Assembly (NCBI GenBank): GCA_003971905.1
Contig: RSEE01000098.1
Location: 7,501 to 71,500 of the forward strand
Reading direction: 5' to 3'
Source of the DNA: Moniliella sp. 'wahieum'
Lineage: Eukaryota; Basidiomycota; Moniliellomycetes; Moniliellales; Moniliellaceae
DNA: 64,000 nt
Shown in pieces: positions 11,201 through 22,600 of this stretch (positions within the stretch are counted from its first letter, which is position 1; each line of letters opens with the position of its first letter). The position numbers were made by a program, and so were the translations under genes. The notes below the pieces were generated by a model. It saw only the letters and a program-made list of their open reading frames with translations. It ran no database searches and had not been told where the DNA came from.

Positions 11201-12213
11201 AGGCTCGCGCGAAGACGACGGGGCGGAGGGAAAGCTGCAGGACGAGGTTGGAAGATTGGAAGACAAGGAGGCAGCTGCTAAGTGTAGAGGAGGTTGCCTG
11301 TACTGCATCAATGACTGGAAACGGAACGAGCGGGAGTAGTAGGACGGGAAAGGTGGCAAGGGACACGAGAATGCAAGAAGGTTGGGAAAAGGATCCAAAT
11401 CACCCTCACATGAGGGTAGTACAGGCTAAGGCTATAGATCCAAAGGGAAACGGACACGATGGGGGCGTAGAACGAAGACATGTCAAAGACGGGTTGTGGT
11501 CGCCGCAGGCTCAACCGAGAAAGGTAAAGATTGTGTGGCGACGGGGTGTGATAGTGGTCGCAAAGATACTGACGGCGCACACTAGTGATGGGCCTCATTT
11601 AGGTCAACCGACTTGAGCTGGGCCCGGCGGCTGTGGTGGGCGGATGCATCGCCACAGGGCCACGTACATGGTTTCAACCACCCATCATCCAACTTGAATG
11701 GTTGGACTAACGAGCATGCGCTACTGGACACAGGCAGAGCAGGCCAGGCTGTCTTAGCTTCATTGGATCAGACCATCTCAGATCCACCCGACCCATAACA
11801 ACTATAGCTCGTATGGAGTCGTGTTGCCGCACGCGTGCGTCTCACACCGCATCTCCATCATCCCATCCATCAGGCCCTCGTGCCCTGCGTCTGGACCCCT
11901 TCTGCCCGACAAACGAAATGGCTGGAGGAACGAAGCGAGGGACTGCGAGCGGAGGATGGCTGGCATGCCAATGGTATTCATTCAGACAGCATGGAATGGC
12001 GGGACCTTATATACCGGAGAAAGGAGAAGCAATCACAGGTTTAACCGCGCGTGATGAACGAGACGCAACCCAAAATGGGATCAAGCTTTCAAGGGAAGAA
12101 ATTCATTCGAAGAGGACGATTTTGTTGTAACTGTCACAGGCACCGGGGGATGTACGAGCCGTATCGAGTCTACGTGTGCGTCCCCCGGCACCGTTATTCC
12201 CCGTCTGACCACA
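8257..12213. other. gene-poor region; no supportable gene
   Basis: Starts with a pyrimidine-rich 3' flank (8380-8470). There is a TTCGATT-type quasi-repeat at about 9140-9215 and a GATGGC hexanucleotide run near 9437-9460. From about 10.7 kb base composition drops compared with the flanking genes. Open frames on both strands lack recognisable domains, consistent initiation context or splice-supported structure. I see no tRNA. Confidence 0.45.
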
Positions 12214-12265
12214 ACACACACACACACACACACACGCACACACACACACACGCACACTCACACAC
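12214..12265. repeat. CA dinucleotide microsatellite
   Basis: Interrupted (CA)n tract of about 50 bases with occasional CG and CT units, inside the low-GC island. Confidence 0.9.
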
Positions 12266-13188
12266 GACCCGATTACGATCGATGTGCGATCATCCCTTGT
12301 ATGAGGATAATAGCGGCCACTGAAACTATCTTCCTTGAAGAAGCACTTCACCTTCAAAGTCCATGGTTCATTTCTTTTCTCATCACCCTGTGTTGATCCG
12401 AACTCTTACACCGCAGTAAGTAGTGGAGGATGTGCCCTCACATTCGCAGTACTTTGTCGTGTCGGAGGAGATCTGCCCAGCGGTCTGCTACCAGTGAGAA
12501 GGGAGATGGTTGACTAAGGAATGAATTACTGGGGGCAGAGTCGTGTTATCGTTATCCAATCGCAATTAATTGTTTCTTTGTTCTCTACTGAGTTTTTTCC
12601 TTACGTGCTTGCTTGCAATTCCACGCAGCTGTATATGGTTCTACCGCTAATAATCGTTGTTTTAACAACCAAGTATTACATACTCAGCATGATGATATCA
12701 ACAACTCGTCAAACCAAGTCAAAGGAACTTTTGCCCCCATCCCCCCGCCCTACCACCCGAGCTGTTCACTGCAAGAAAGGACACTTTGTGACATGTTATC
12801 CCTGGGCAGATTAGTGCGCACGTACAAGCAACACCTCAACCATGGTACGTTTTATCCCTCATCTAATACACTTAAAATTAACCCAAAGGTGTTAACTGGA
12901 TTACGGGACGTTCTCAGAAAACTACAGCAACAGTATCCAAACATGAGCTTTGTTGATATCCAACGTGAATATCGGCACCAATATCTCCCTTTTTAAACGC
13001 AGACCCCCTTTTTACTTGAAGTAAGCGCCCAGATTCTGACACATCCTGCCCCCTGGCACGTTGGTCGGCGGAATGCGCACCCCACCCAGCCTGAGCCATC
13101 CACATGGGTGAAAAATTCCTCCAGCGTGGAATGGTGGCTACGATGGCGACGGTGGACCGGTGGCTAAGGTGGCGACGCAGCATCAAAC
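12266..13188. other. AT-richer stretch upstream of a possible Helitron end; no firm gene
   Basis: Holds an open frame (12613-12996, 127 codons) with a more even amino-acid mix than its neighbours but no domain I recognise. If the 13219 end is a real Helitron terminus, this stretch could be internal sequence of a non-autonomous copy. No Rep or helicase motif is visible. Confidence 0.25.
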
Positions 13189-13219
13189 TGGGGCGAAGCC
13201 CCACCCGGTCGTCCTCTAA
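13189..13219 (+). mobile_element. Helitron-like 3' terminus (hairpin plus CTAA)
   Basis: TGGGGC-GAA-GCCCCA (13189-13203) forms a perfect 6-bp stem. Twelve bases later the sequence reads CTAA (13216-13219) followed by T. Helitrons end in CTRR, with a short GC-rich hairpin 10-12 bases upstream, and insert between A and T, so geometry and host T both fit. The 5' TC end is not identified and no Rep/Hel gene is present, so a chance match remains quite possible. Confidence 0.25.
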
Positions 13220-15135
13220 TTAATTCAAAATACTGTGTTTGCGGCATATCCTCTCAGATATTAAAATCGGTCGGGGTTGAATGTAAGAACTGAGGGAGAA
13301 CATATCCGATAGTTCGGGCAGGTTGGGTTAGATCTCTGCCAAATTGAGAGGACTCTCACCGAGTTGGGGAAACGGTGTCTGCCCAGGACAGCGCCGCGGA
13401 ACAAATGCATATGTTGTCATGGTGCCGGTCCCGGTTGATTTGTTGATCATTTTTATTTGGTTTTTCTTGTGGGCAAATCATTTCCCAGGGTTTGTTAGGG
13501 AGACTGATTTCAATGTCATATCGTCAATCATACAATTATGAACATACTAGTCTTGCAGCAGTTCCACACGGGGCCAATTCCTTCCTGTGAATAGCTCCCA
13601 TCGGTGTTAGGAGCTATGCAATGAATTTTATAAGTTGATCACCGCTATCTCCAGTGTGCTCCAGGATATAATCCATGGCCTTCGGCCTGCGTCTGTTCTG
13701 GTTCGATGAGATGAGCCCAATAACAGCAATGATATATAAAAACACACCAGTTACTCACCTTATCGTTTACTCACATGTTTTAGATTCGACGGAAAAACAT
13801 AACAAAAGGAACCTGGGGAAGTCTCAACACCGGAAACTCATTCTAATTTTCGTTGGAACACTTCATGTATTTGATAGGTTCGATTCCCTTTTCACTAGCT
13901 CCAGAACAGATTGGCTCTTGAGTCGTTCTAATGCACACACGTTTCAGACCCTTATGTCAGGCACCTATTGACCAACTTTCGAATCTGATTAATCTAGACT
14001 GCGTCCACCTCAAACTGATTTATGGTATGTACTGAGCATCTTGTTCAGAAAATGATGATCACTCGGGTGGTTGGAACATGCCACTACTCTAAAACAAACT
14101 CCCTTCCTGTGATCTAATCATCATTGTATCGCAACTTCGCCACGGCAGTAGTCCATTGGGCGTGGTTGGGCCTTAACAGGTCCATATAAACATATATCAC
14201 CTCTGTAAAGCTGGTTGTCTACTCCAGTTATTATTATCCGAATGCAAGCCAGCCAACATGTGTCCCCACAGTTCAGGACACCGCCTGCAATAACTTCGTT
14301 GCGCTGAGGCTAGGGGTGGGAAGAAATTTGGCCAAAATATTGAAAGAGTCTGCAGTTGAACTGCTTCCAGCCATACCCCTAAGGATGTTTTCTTTTCAGT
14401 CGATACGACTTGCCATAAATGCGGGTTATCCATGAATAGTGCCGTACATTATGTGAAGGCAGCGGCTGGGTCTACATGAAGCTCATAGCATTATTTTTGC
14501 AGTGTGGAAAATTGGAAAGGCGGAAAATCTTGAAAGCACGCGACATAGAGAAGGAGCTGTTTCGGCTGCTTGAACAAGCAGAATGCGACAAGAACGCCAA
14601 GTACCAGGGATGCACTCAAGAGTCGTTTTTCCCCCTGGTTTTGACGACGCGAGGATACTACTGGCACCAAGACAGCGGGCAAGTTGTTTGCGCATTGGAA
14701 GGATTTTTGGCTACTAAGCCAAGTCTCAGTCGAAATGGTTCCTCGCTCGGATGTTAACCACGTTTATCCGTGTCCATACGCGCTTCTAGGGTACGGGACA
14801 GGATGGCGAGAACCGGAAAGGGTTAGATCCCCCTGGTTCCTTAACCTTGGTGGCGCTTCCAAGTAACCCCCGCAAGATGAACGGTTTTCTGTCAATGAAA
14901 TGGACGCGCTATAGAGCTTGATACATACCGATCCTGTATGACCCTCTCTGATTAATGATTAATTAATGATAGTAAGGCCCGAAAAGGGCTACTAGCAGAA
15001 CTTGATCTCCATGACGAGTTGCTCGTATAGAAGAGATTGACTGTATTCAAAGAAATGGCACGAAATCAGTATACGCATCACTTTTGACTACTGATGCATC
15101 TCACTAGTAGGAGTTGTCTCGGCGCACTGATCATG
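13220..15135. other. low-GC region without recognisable genes
   Basis: Clearly AT-richer than the gene blocks, with motifs such as TGATTAATGATTAATTAATG near 14950. Open frames at 13675-13971 and 14476-14757 are short and match no family I know. It ends at the left terminal repeat of the 15136-16087 element. Confidence 0.4.
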
Positions 15136-16087
15136 TAGCTAATCGAAATTTCTGGCGCACAACCTATCGGGCCTTGTGAGCCTCTCGCCACACAAGCCTC
15201 GTCTATGCGCGGCTGACGGAACCGAGTCGACCACGTCTGGTGGCATGGTCTTGCCTGATATCCTTCGCGTCAAGAGGCCGGCCATGCCGCCCAACAGCGA
15301 GTTGAGCATCAACGACAAGGGCACTTCGAGCGGACCGTCGACGGTGACGGTTGCCTCCGCTGCCAGGGCTCGACGGTCAGTACCTATGTTTTGTCCTTGT
15401 CCACGCATGCACTGATAACGCCTTTGAGCAGCATGACTGGAAATGACACTCAAGTGCTGCAGCAACGAACACGGAACATGTCCAGGCTTGCGCACAGCTC
15501 GTTCACCATATGGTTGCCTGGCTCATTTTTCTTTCTCGAACGCGATGACACTTCACCCGCCCGTGCGAGACTTGGCCTTTGGTTCTCGACCTTTGCCCTT
15601 CGGTACCTTTTCATCTCGGTGGTCCCATGATGTTTTCCCTTCGTGATTAAGCGATGAGGGCGATATCTCTGACTGCCGCCGGCCTGAGGCTCCTCGAACA
15701 ATCTGCCGTTGCCTTGTCGTCCCTCTACTTGTCTGTGTCTAAACAACCATGCCAGGCAATGCATCCTTTTAAAGATAATCCACTGCCTGATCTGATAGCA
15801 TCGTGGCACCCTAGCCACCACCCTAGCCGCCAGCCTGGTGGCAATGTGCTAGCCTTTCCACAAGCCTGCCAGCAAGGCTGCAGACTGTCCGGGGATAGGT
15901 GGGGGATAGCTGAGGCAACCTGGCGCCAAGCTGTCGCGCTGGTTGTCTCGATCTTGCGACCATCTTGCCGCCAGCTTTCCCTTGTAGCAAGGTTATGGCA
16001 ATGCTGATCTGACCGACTAGCGGTATCAAAGTACTATCTTGTGGCAAGATCCGCGGCAAGGTTGTGACCAGAAATTTCGATTAGCTA
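15136..16087. mobile_element. TA-flanked DNA element with terminal inverted repeats (about 0.95 kb)
   Basis: AGCTAATCGAAATTTCTGG at 15137-15155 recurs exactly, inverted, at 16068-16086. With the flanking T and A the match is 20 bases, and a gapped match continues inward (CACAACCT on both sides). TA on both outer edges fits Tc1/mariner-like or MITE insertion; a 4-base ATGT at 15133-15136 and 16087-16090 is an alternative duplication. The interior has subterminal GGCAAG/GTGGCAA motifs near the right end. It could encode a small spliced plus-strand frame (start 15176, GTCAGT...GAGCAG intron about 15378-15431, end 15630), but I recognise no transposase, so the copy is probably non-autonomous. Confidence 0.55.
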
Positions 16088-16560
16088 TGTTGGATCGATA
16101 ACCGACCGACAACCCACACAACCGGCTACCCCCAACCACTTTACCCGCCCTCTGCCCTCAAGCACCGATCCTGTCGCGGACCCACCTACCCACGCGCCGG
16201 CCCCATCGCTCGCACGTTGGCTCTGTTGGTTCCCCCGGTTGCTCTCCTGCTCGGCCTGATCGAGCGCAGCGAACGCCCGCACAGTGCGCAGAGCACCCTC
16301 GTACGGTGCCGCGCGCGCGCAGGAGGTAGGCCATCGCAAATTCACGTACACCATTGAGCAATAGAGCATGGAAGAACGAGTCTGGGATCGCGTGGGCGTT
16401 GGCCAATTGAAGCTGCTGCACCAGGTCGCGATGCTGCGACACATACGTCGCACCACTCCCGGCCCTGGCGTAGGCGGTGGAGGCGATCCAGGGGGTCATC
16501 CTGGGCCGAGACGGCGAGGACGTTGGACAGGTGCGTGAGAGTGTCAGGGTGAGCATTCCG
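16085..16560 (-). pseudogene. retrotransposon gag-like segment, downstream copy
   Basis: On the minus strand a gag-type helical region reads (with one frame change near 16455) HPDTLTHLSNVLAVSAQDDP, a DRLHRLRQG stretch, then SGATYVSQHRDLVQQLQLA and IPDSFFHALLLNGVRE. The pattern of a tyrosine-containing helix, R-x-L-x-x-x-L-x-L-A and LLLNGV resembles UBN2-type gag domains of LTR retrotransposons. It continues into an Ala/Glu/Gln-rich stretch and ends at a TAG whose bases overlap the outer edge of the neighbouring inverted-repeat element. It parallels the segment at 16618-17531. No protease, reverse transcriptase or integrase lies nearby, so this is a fragment. Confidence 0.45.
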
Positions 16561-16617
16561 TGCGTTTATTTGTTGGTTTGGTGGGCTAGCGGGTTGGGCG
16601 GGTTGCTTCGCTGCTCG

Positions 16618-17531
16618 TCATGCTCTACTGCAGGGATCGTTTCCACGACATTGAGAACGTACGTGTAGCGTAGTGGGCGCAAGCGGAGGCACACACCGGT
16701 CGTGGACACCATTGAGCAAAAGGGTATTGAGGAACGAGATGGGGATCAAGTGGTTATTCGCCAACTGAAGGTGGCGTGCCAGACGACGATGCTGGGCCAC
16801 ATACGTCGCACCACTCTCCCCGCCCTGTTGTAGGCGGAGGATGCGACCAATCAGGTCGGCGTGAGCCGAGAAGGTGATGCTGCCGAACATCTGGGTGAGA
16901 GTGTGGCGATACGCCGAAGCCAAACGGACCCGAGGGCACCATATCCCATCCTCTCGTCCACGCGCAGACGTGCACCTGGGGAAAGGCCGGCGGTAACGAC
17001 TTGGACCAGCGCAGCGTCGAACGCTTGATGGTAGACATGGCTGATGGTCCGACCGCGAAAGGCGATCGCTGCGTACGGGTGGATAGCAGCAATTCGGGAA
17101 TCCATGTTGCTCATCCAGTCCAGGAACGAGAAGGGGGTGGGGCCTTCTGGTAGCTGCTCCTGACGCGCGTCAGCGGCAGCACAGGCAATGGGGCTTTGCA
17201 CGTGCAGCGGAACGAGCGGGCATGTCGAAAGGCTGAAGGGCATCATGGAGGCCTGGTCCAGTTCATCCGCGGGATCCAAGGGACCAGGGGGGGATACACG
17301 GGGAGAAGGTGCATCTGCCACGTCCGAGTCGCCGTGGCTGGGCTCTGCAGCGGCGGGCGGTGGGCATGTGCGGCGGGCATCCTGGGGATCGGCAAGGCGA
17401 GGAGGCGCGGATGCGGCCTGAAGGATGCGTGTTGTGGATGCCGATGGTGGCAGTCCACCAGCCTGCCGGGAATGCTGCCGTGGCAGATCCCAGACGGCGG
17501 AGCGCGGGGCTCCGCAGCAATCATTAATCAC
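16618..17531 (-). pseudogene. retrotransposon gag-like segment, upstream copy with longer N-terminus
   Basis: The minus-strand frame from 17531 has a Pro/Ala/Ser-rich start, then MDSRIAAIHPYAAIAFRGRT and AFDAALVQVVTAGLSPGARL. After a frame change near 16920 comes the same gag-like block as the downstream copy: AYRHTLTQMFGSITFSAHAD, LIGRILRLQQGGESGATYVA, QHRRLARHLQLANNHLIP and LNTLLLNGV. The two copies are about 380 bp apart in the same orientation and clearly related but diverged, so this is an old tandem duplication or two adjacent relics. No flanking long terminal repeats could be found by eye. Domain identity is by pattern only. Confidence 0.45.
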
Positions 17532-20500
17532 GCTTCAAGTGGTCATCTGCACCGCCAGTGGGCCTGTGCGTGCAACCCGTCACGCGTCAGTACCGTCAGT
17601 ACGGATTGCGGAGGCGGCGGTATGAAACAGTGTTCCCAAGCCCCCAAAGAAAAAAAATACCCGTTGTTCGACGGTGCTGCTAGGGTTCTCCTGCGCGGCG
17701 CTCAATGGATCGGTGATGCTCGCCTAGCCGAGCGGAAGCGTTCCGCTCGCAGGCCGCGCACGCCCTGCTCGCTCCATCTCCCTTCTCTCTCTCCTTTCTC
17801 CTTCCCTTCAGACGTTGCTTGAAGACTTGTGGCTCACCACTTTGCCTTCACGCCTTGTCTGAAGGCTGCTTTGCAGCTGATCCATAGGATCGCGAGTGCT
17901 CCCAAGTCGCACTCTAGCATGCGTACCGTAGTGTCTAGTGCAACTTCCTGGCCGATTCCATGTTTGTTCCCTTGAACCAAGCTTGTCCTCGTGAGCGACA
18001 GTACTAGACCAGTTGAGATGACTGTGCAGCATATGTAAAGGAGTCAGAGGTTCCCGAGGATGTAGTAAGGCCACATAGTTGGAAATGAGAGAAGAAGCCC
18101 TTGAAGCACGATGGCTCGGACCTTAATTGGCACGCGCAGGTCGGATTCTAGTAGCGCCTGTAGTGAGTTGCTATCGGATCTCCATCTTGGCTGGGGAAAT
18201 GACATCGAATCCACTCGGTGTTTTTTTAGTATAACAATGCATTAGGGAGATGTACTAAGGAGAGGGGCGTGTATTCATTTGATCGCATTTTTTTTTTCTT
18301 TTATCGGTGCAGCATACTCTTACAATGAAAGCGCGCAAACAGCACAGTCCCGTTAACCGTGCATATCATGCTGCGGCCATCAGTGCCGCTAGCATGTCGG
18401 AGGCCGACATTCTGAGACCAATTCACGTTAGTTGTCCCCGCAAGCTCCTGTGACGTTGTCGCCACAACTTCTTCTCCAAGGCAACAGCCTGAATGGTATG
18501 CGAGACACGTGTCTTCTCTTGGAACTGAGTCTCCAAGTCAGTTAATTCTCGTCCATGTAAAACATCTTGCTTGTCTTCTGGGTGGCATCATATCATCTGG
18601 CGCCATCACGAGCGAAAAAAGAAACTCTTTGGTGCGTCTATATGATCCTGGTCTTTGTCATGTTCGTTTCATATTCCGCTTCATCCTACAGTCAGAGCAA
18701 GGCCTTTCTCTCCGCCATCCACGGCGTTGCGATTCCCTCCTGTGCGACCTACTGTATGGTTTGCAGCCTTCGCCTCCTTATTTTGTGCCCAAATCCACAC
18801 CACCCTTCCTGATTCGCACACGTCAGAGCCAGTTACTCGGTACTCCGTGTCTTCTCCACGTCCCGGGTCGTTCTCCTCCTCGACGGAGGAACGGCACAGC
18901 TATAAAAAGATTAGAGAGCCCGGTCATGGATTCAAGGTGCACCATAGAGTAGGAGCGGTCGGAAGGTTCGACTCACGTTATGTTCGTGCCTACCGGATTG
19001 CTGCCGGACCTAAGCAGGGCTGCAGACAAGAGGATGCCACTCCGGGGTATAGAGAGGTGGATTTTATGAGGGAGACTGCGTAGACACCGGCATGATTAGT
19101 AGTAGTCTGAAGTCGTTCATACTGGGGGACGGGTCAAAAAGAGACAGCGTGAGGGAACAACCACTGCCCTAACTCTCTTGCATTGAAGCGGATTGGAACT
19201 GAGACTAACACCTGAGGCTGAACGCTCCACCCATTGGTTTCGGGAAAGTCGAAACACTAAATGACCAGCAACGTGTAAATTTGAGATGGGGAAAGCTGAT
19301 CGGGAAAAAGTTGGGGAGCAGAGGAGGAGTAAGGTACTTGCGACGCCAATGAATTGACGTTCTTAGAAGGTTAAGCCAATCGAGTGTGTGGGAAAACAAT
19401 GAACTATTGTTTATTGTAAGCAGAGACTAAAGGGGAAACGACGCAGCAGAGGGAGAACATGGAGATGGGCAAGGGATTGGGGACAGTCGCCATAAGGGAG
19501 AGACTGCTTCCAGGCGGTGATGAACCCCAAAAAACAAGCGGACTCGCAACGCTCCCTCCCCATACTTAGAAGAGACATACATGGGTTATATAAGAACAGA
19601 AGCTATAAAAGGAGAGAGGCGGCTGTGGCTGCCAAAAGGGGCTACGTAGGTTAATGGCTGCTAAAACTGCCGAACATGGTTCGACGGCTTTAACTTCGAC
19701 CTCAGTTGGCTGTGAGCTTTTGGAAGGACCCGAGAGCTCTGATAAGGCAGCAGTGGAGATAAAACATCTCGGGCCATATATTTTAGATCTCGGATCGGAT
19801 CCGATCCGTACAACCCTCCCATCACGCAGGTATTTCCCAGCTTCATCATATCTCTGCTCCATCGGGGAGGAGGCATCGCCATCGGGTCTGCTGCCCCACA
19901 CATGAAAGTAAGGAATAAGGGGAGACAGAACTTGTCGGGGTGGGAGAGACGAAGAGAGCGCGTAGGCTCATCTGCCGGGTTTGCTATAGCCCCTCTTCGC
20001 CGGTAACCAGCCCAACTCAGTAAGGAGTTGGGAGCGCCACAGTCAGAAAAAATCCATCACGTGCATCACACATGCTGCCACTTCAGTCTCGCGGTCAGAG
20101 AGGCGAGATGCAAGGACAAACCTTGATCATAAGTGGCCATAGAGTTCCGCAACCTGTTTCCTCACGACACCGCAAAGCCGATCCCAATCTCACCCCGAAA
20201 ATGCCGATCACCATACCGATCACCATACAACGAAATGATGATGCTACTATCTCTAAATGTAGTCTGTTGGGGGGAGGGCTCTGCTATATATCTGGGTTCG
20301 CGCTGGTGAGAGTGGGGTGTCTGCGGCATGGCACTTATTATAAGAGTGTGGCCATACTAGTGCCCTAGTGTTTCCGAACACCTGAACGAACGAAAATGCT
20401 GAAGAAGCTAACCCCTCCAATGTTCTACAGTGCCGTTCGAGCTCTTTCTTCAACTTTTCTATAATAGCTACTTGTGGTCGTCGCGCAAAGGGAGAACTGC

Positions 20501-20664
20501 TATTCAAACAAAAGCACAACATGTCTCCCAGATGAGGCTGCCAAGTTCCCGACTCCACTCAGATGCGGTTCCCTTTTGTCTAGTAACCGGAGAGCTGGCT
20601 TCCTTTCTTGGTTCTGTTCGGCAAGCTCTGTAAATCTACCTGGGCAGGCTGGCACATGTGACCG
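17532..20664. other. gene-poor region with an 18-bp perfect palindrome
   Basis: Three kilobases with no supportable gene. CGGATCGGATCCGATCCG at 19791-19808 is a perfect palindrome. The stretch to 20660 is AT-richer than the flanking genes and probably belongs to the same repeat island. Short open frames (for example 18509-18952) lack recognisable domains. Confidence 0.45.
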
Positions 20665-22600
20665 TCACAGCACATCAATGATACTTACTACAAGGACCAA
20701 ACAAAAGTAGATACTTTTCCTCCCTTCCCCTCCCCTGATTTTCCACAACAAAAAGAGGGAAATGTCACAACCAGCCCATCCCCCCTCTTCTTTGGTGAGG
20801 CGAATGGTACGTCCATACCTCCCCCTGGTTGGTTTGGTCTCATCCACGACCACTCCGCCATTGACCAGGACGAAGCGGATGCCTCGTGCACAACGGCGGG
20901 GATGCGCAAACGTCGAGGCGTCCCCCACCTCTTCTGGGTTCAGCAATACCAAATCAGCTCTCATTCCATCCTTGATCCAGCCGCGATCCTTGAGGCCCAA
21001 GACAGTTGCAGGGCGGCTGGTGAGGTGGGACACGGCTTCTTCCAGCCCACCGGGAAAGACGGTGGTGGGTTCGACCTGAACAAATGATTCACTCTGCAGC
21101 GAAGGGGTGGGCTCCGTTCCGTCCGTGCCCAAAGGCGGGGGTGTGAGAGTGGCGTGGGGATCGGCAAGGTAAATGTCTCTGGACTTGGGGGAGGTCGCGC
21201 GCATAATGGCCTAAGTAACGAGGGAACGTGCCCCAAGCCCTGGGGTGGGGTTTGGCACCGACGAGGATCCCGTCGCTGCCTCCACAGTGGAATGCGTCCT
21301 GCATGATCGCACGGACATTCTCTTCGTGTCCGACGTGTGGAGGATGGTGGTGCCCAGGGAATCTTCGATGAGGATGCGGCGAAAAACGTCAAAGGGTGTT
21401 GGCTTGCCCTTGGGCACAGGGGCAGGCCACGCTTCTTCCGCAAACAGGGTCATCGACCCAGGTTTCGCGACGAGCTCCTGAATCTCAGCGATCGTTTTTC
21501 CTACCAAGCCGTTCAATTTGGGGTTAGTGACGCCACTAATCTCGATCGTATCCCACTCGAGGGTACAACCGTGGCATCCGTCAGTCCCTACGACCTCAAC
21601 ATCATGTTGGAGCCGGGGGATTTGGGCCGGGTCTTGGAGACAATGGAGAATGTCGCCCCCGCAGCTGCCCAGCTGGGAAGGAGGGCGGCCAAGGTGGTGC
21701 TTCCTGGCAGGTAGGGATAGGTGTCGAGGGTAATGGCGACGCCTTGGTCGCGAGCGGTGTGAAGCATAGTGAGAAACTCCTGTGCCTTTCCCTTGTTTTC
21801 AGCAAAGTTGAGGGTGGCATGGGTAAGGTGGAGGCGGACGCCGGTCGCCTTGGCCAAATCGACCATCTCCTGGTAAGCCTGCATTGCGCCGCGACCATAG
21901 GACCGATGATGGGGGCTGTAGTACCCCCCGTACGATGCCACGACAGCAAGCAGCTGAGCCAACTCGCTATCGGGCGCATACATACCCGGGACGTACGTCA
22001 AGCCCGAGCTCATTCCGACCGCGCCCTCTTCCAGCGCGGTACGGAGGAGATGCTTCATCTGCTCCACCTCCTCGGTGCTGGCCGGGCGCGGGTCGTAACC
22101 GAGGACCAGCATGCGGAGGTTGCCCTGGGAACGAGGTAGGCGACGTTGGTTGCCACCCGTCGTTTCTCGAGCGTGGCAAGGTACTCACCCGTCGAGCGCC
22201 ATTCCCAAAAGGCGTCGTCGGAAGGGTTGCCGTCCCATCCTGCAATCTGCGTGCGGATCCAGCCGAGGGTGGTGTCGGTGACGGGTGCGTATGAGATGCC
22301 GTCCTGACCGAGCACCTCGGTGGTGACGCCCTGGGTGACTTTGGCGAGGTGGGCGGGGGTGTGGAGCACATTCAAATCCGAGTGGGCGTGCATGTCGATG
22401 AAGCCAGGGGCGAGCGCAAAGCGGCCGTGGTGGCAGTCGACCACGCGCGCCGCCTGTGCTTCGAGCGCAGCGGGGTCGCCGCGGGCAATGGCGGCAATGC
22501 GGCCGTCGCGGACGAGGACCGATGCCTGGTACGACTGACCGCCGGACCCGTCGAGCACGCGTGCGTTGAGAAAGAGGAGGCTGTCGGGGGGCGGGGGCAT
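20665..22600 (-). CDS. N-acyl-D-amino-acid deacylase-type amidohydrolase (frame-disrupted)
   Basis: Metal-dependent amidohydrolase related to bacterial D-aminoacylase, which hydrolyses N-acyl-D-amino acids. From the ATG at 22600: LFLNARVLDGSGG, then APGFIDMHAHSDLNVL with the H-x-H metal ligands, VTQGVTTEVLGQDGISYAPV, SSGLTYVPGMYAPDSEL (about 21985-22035), HLTHATLNF, LDTYPYLPGSTTLAALLPSW, SDGILVGAKPHPRAWGTFPR (about 21220-21280) and the C-terminal ADLVLLNPEEV and FVLVNGGVVVDE. Order and content match the whole family. The frame changes near 22125 (a short C run), 21650, 21300 and 21200. The true stop may lie slightly before 20665. It borders the repeat island and is divergent from the WKF gene. 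Bacterial origin is possible but not shown. Confidence 0.8.

Noticed and set aside
13870-13895. tRNA gene suggested by GGTTCGATTCCC
   Set aside because: No matching acceptor stem, anticodon arm or A box upstream; the B-box-like string stands alone.
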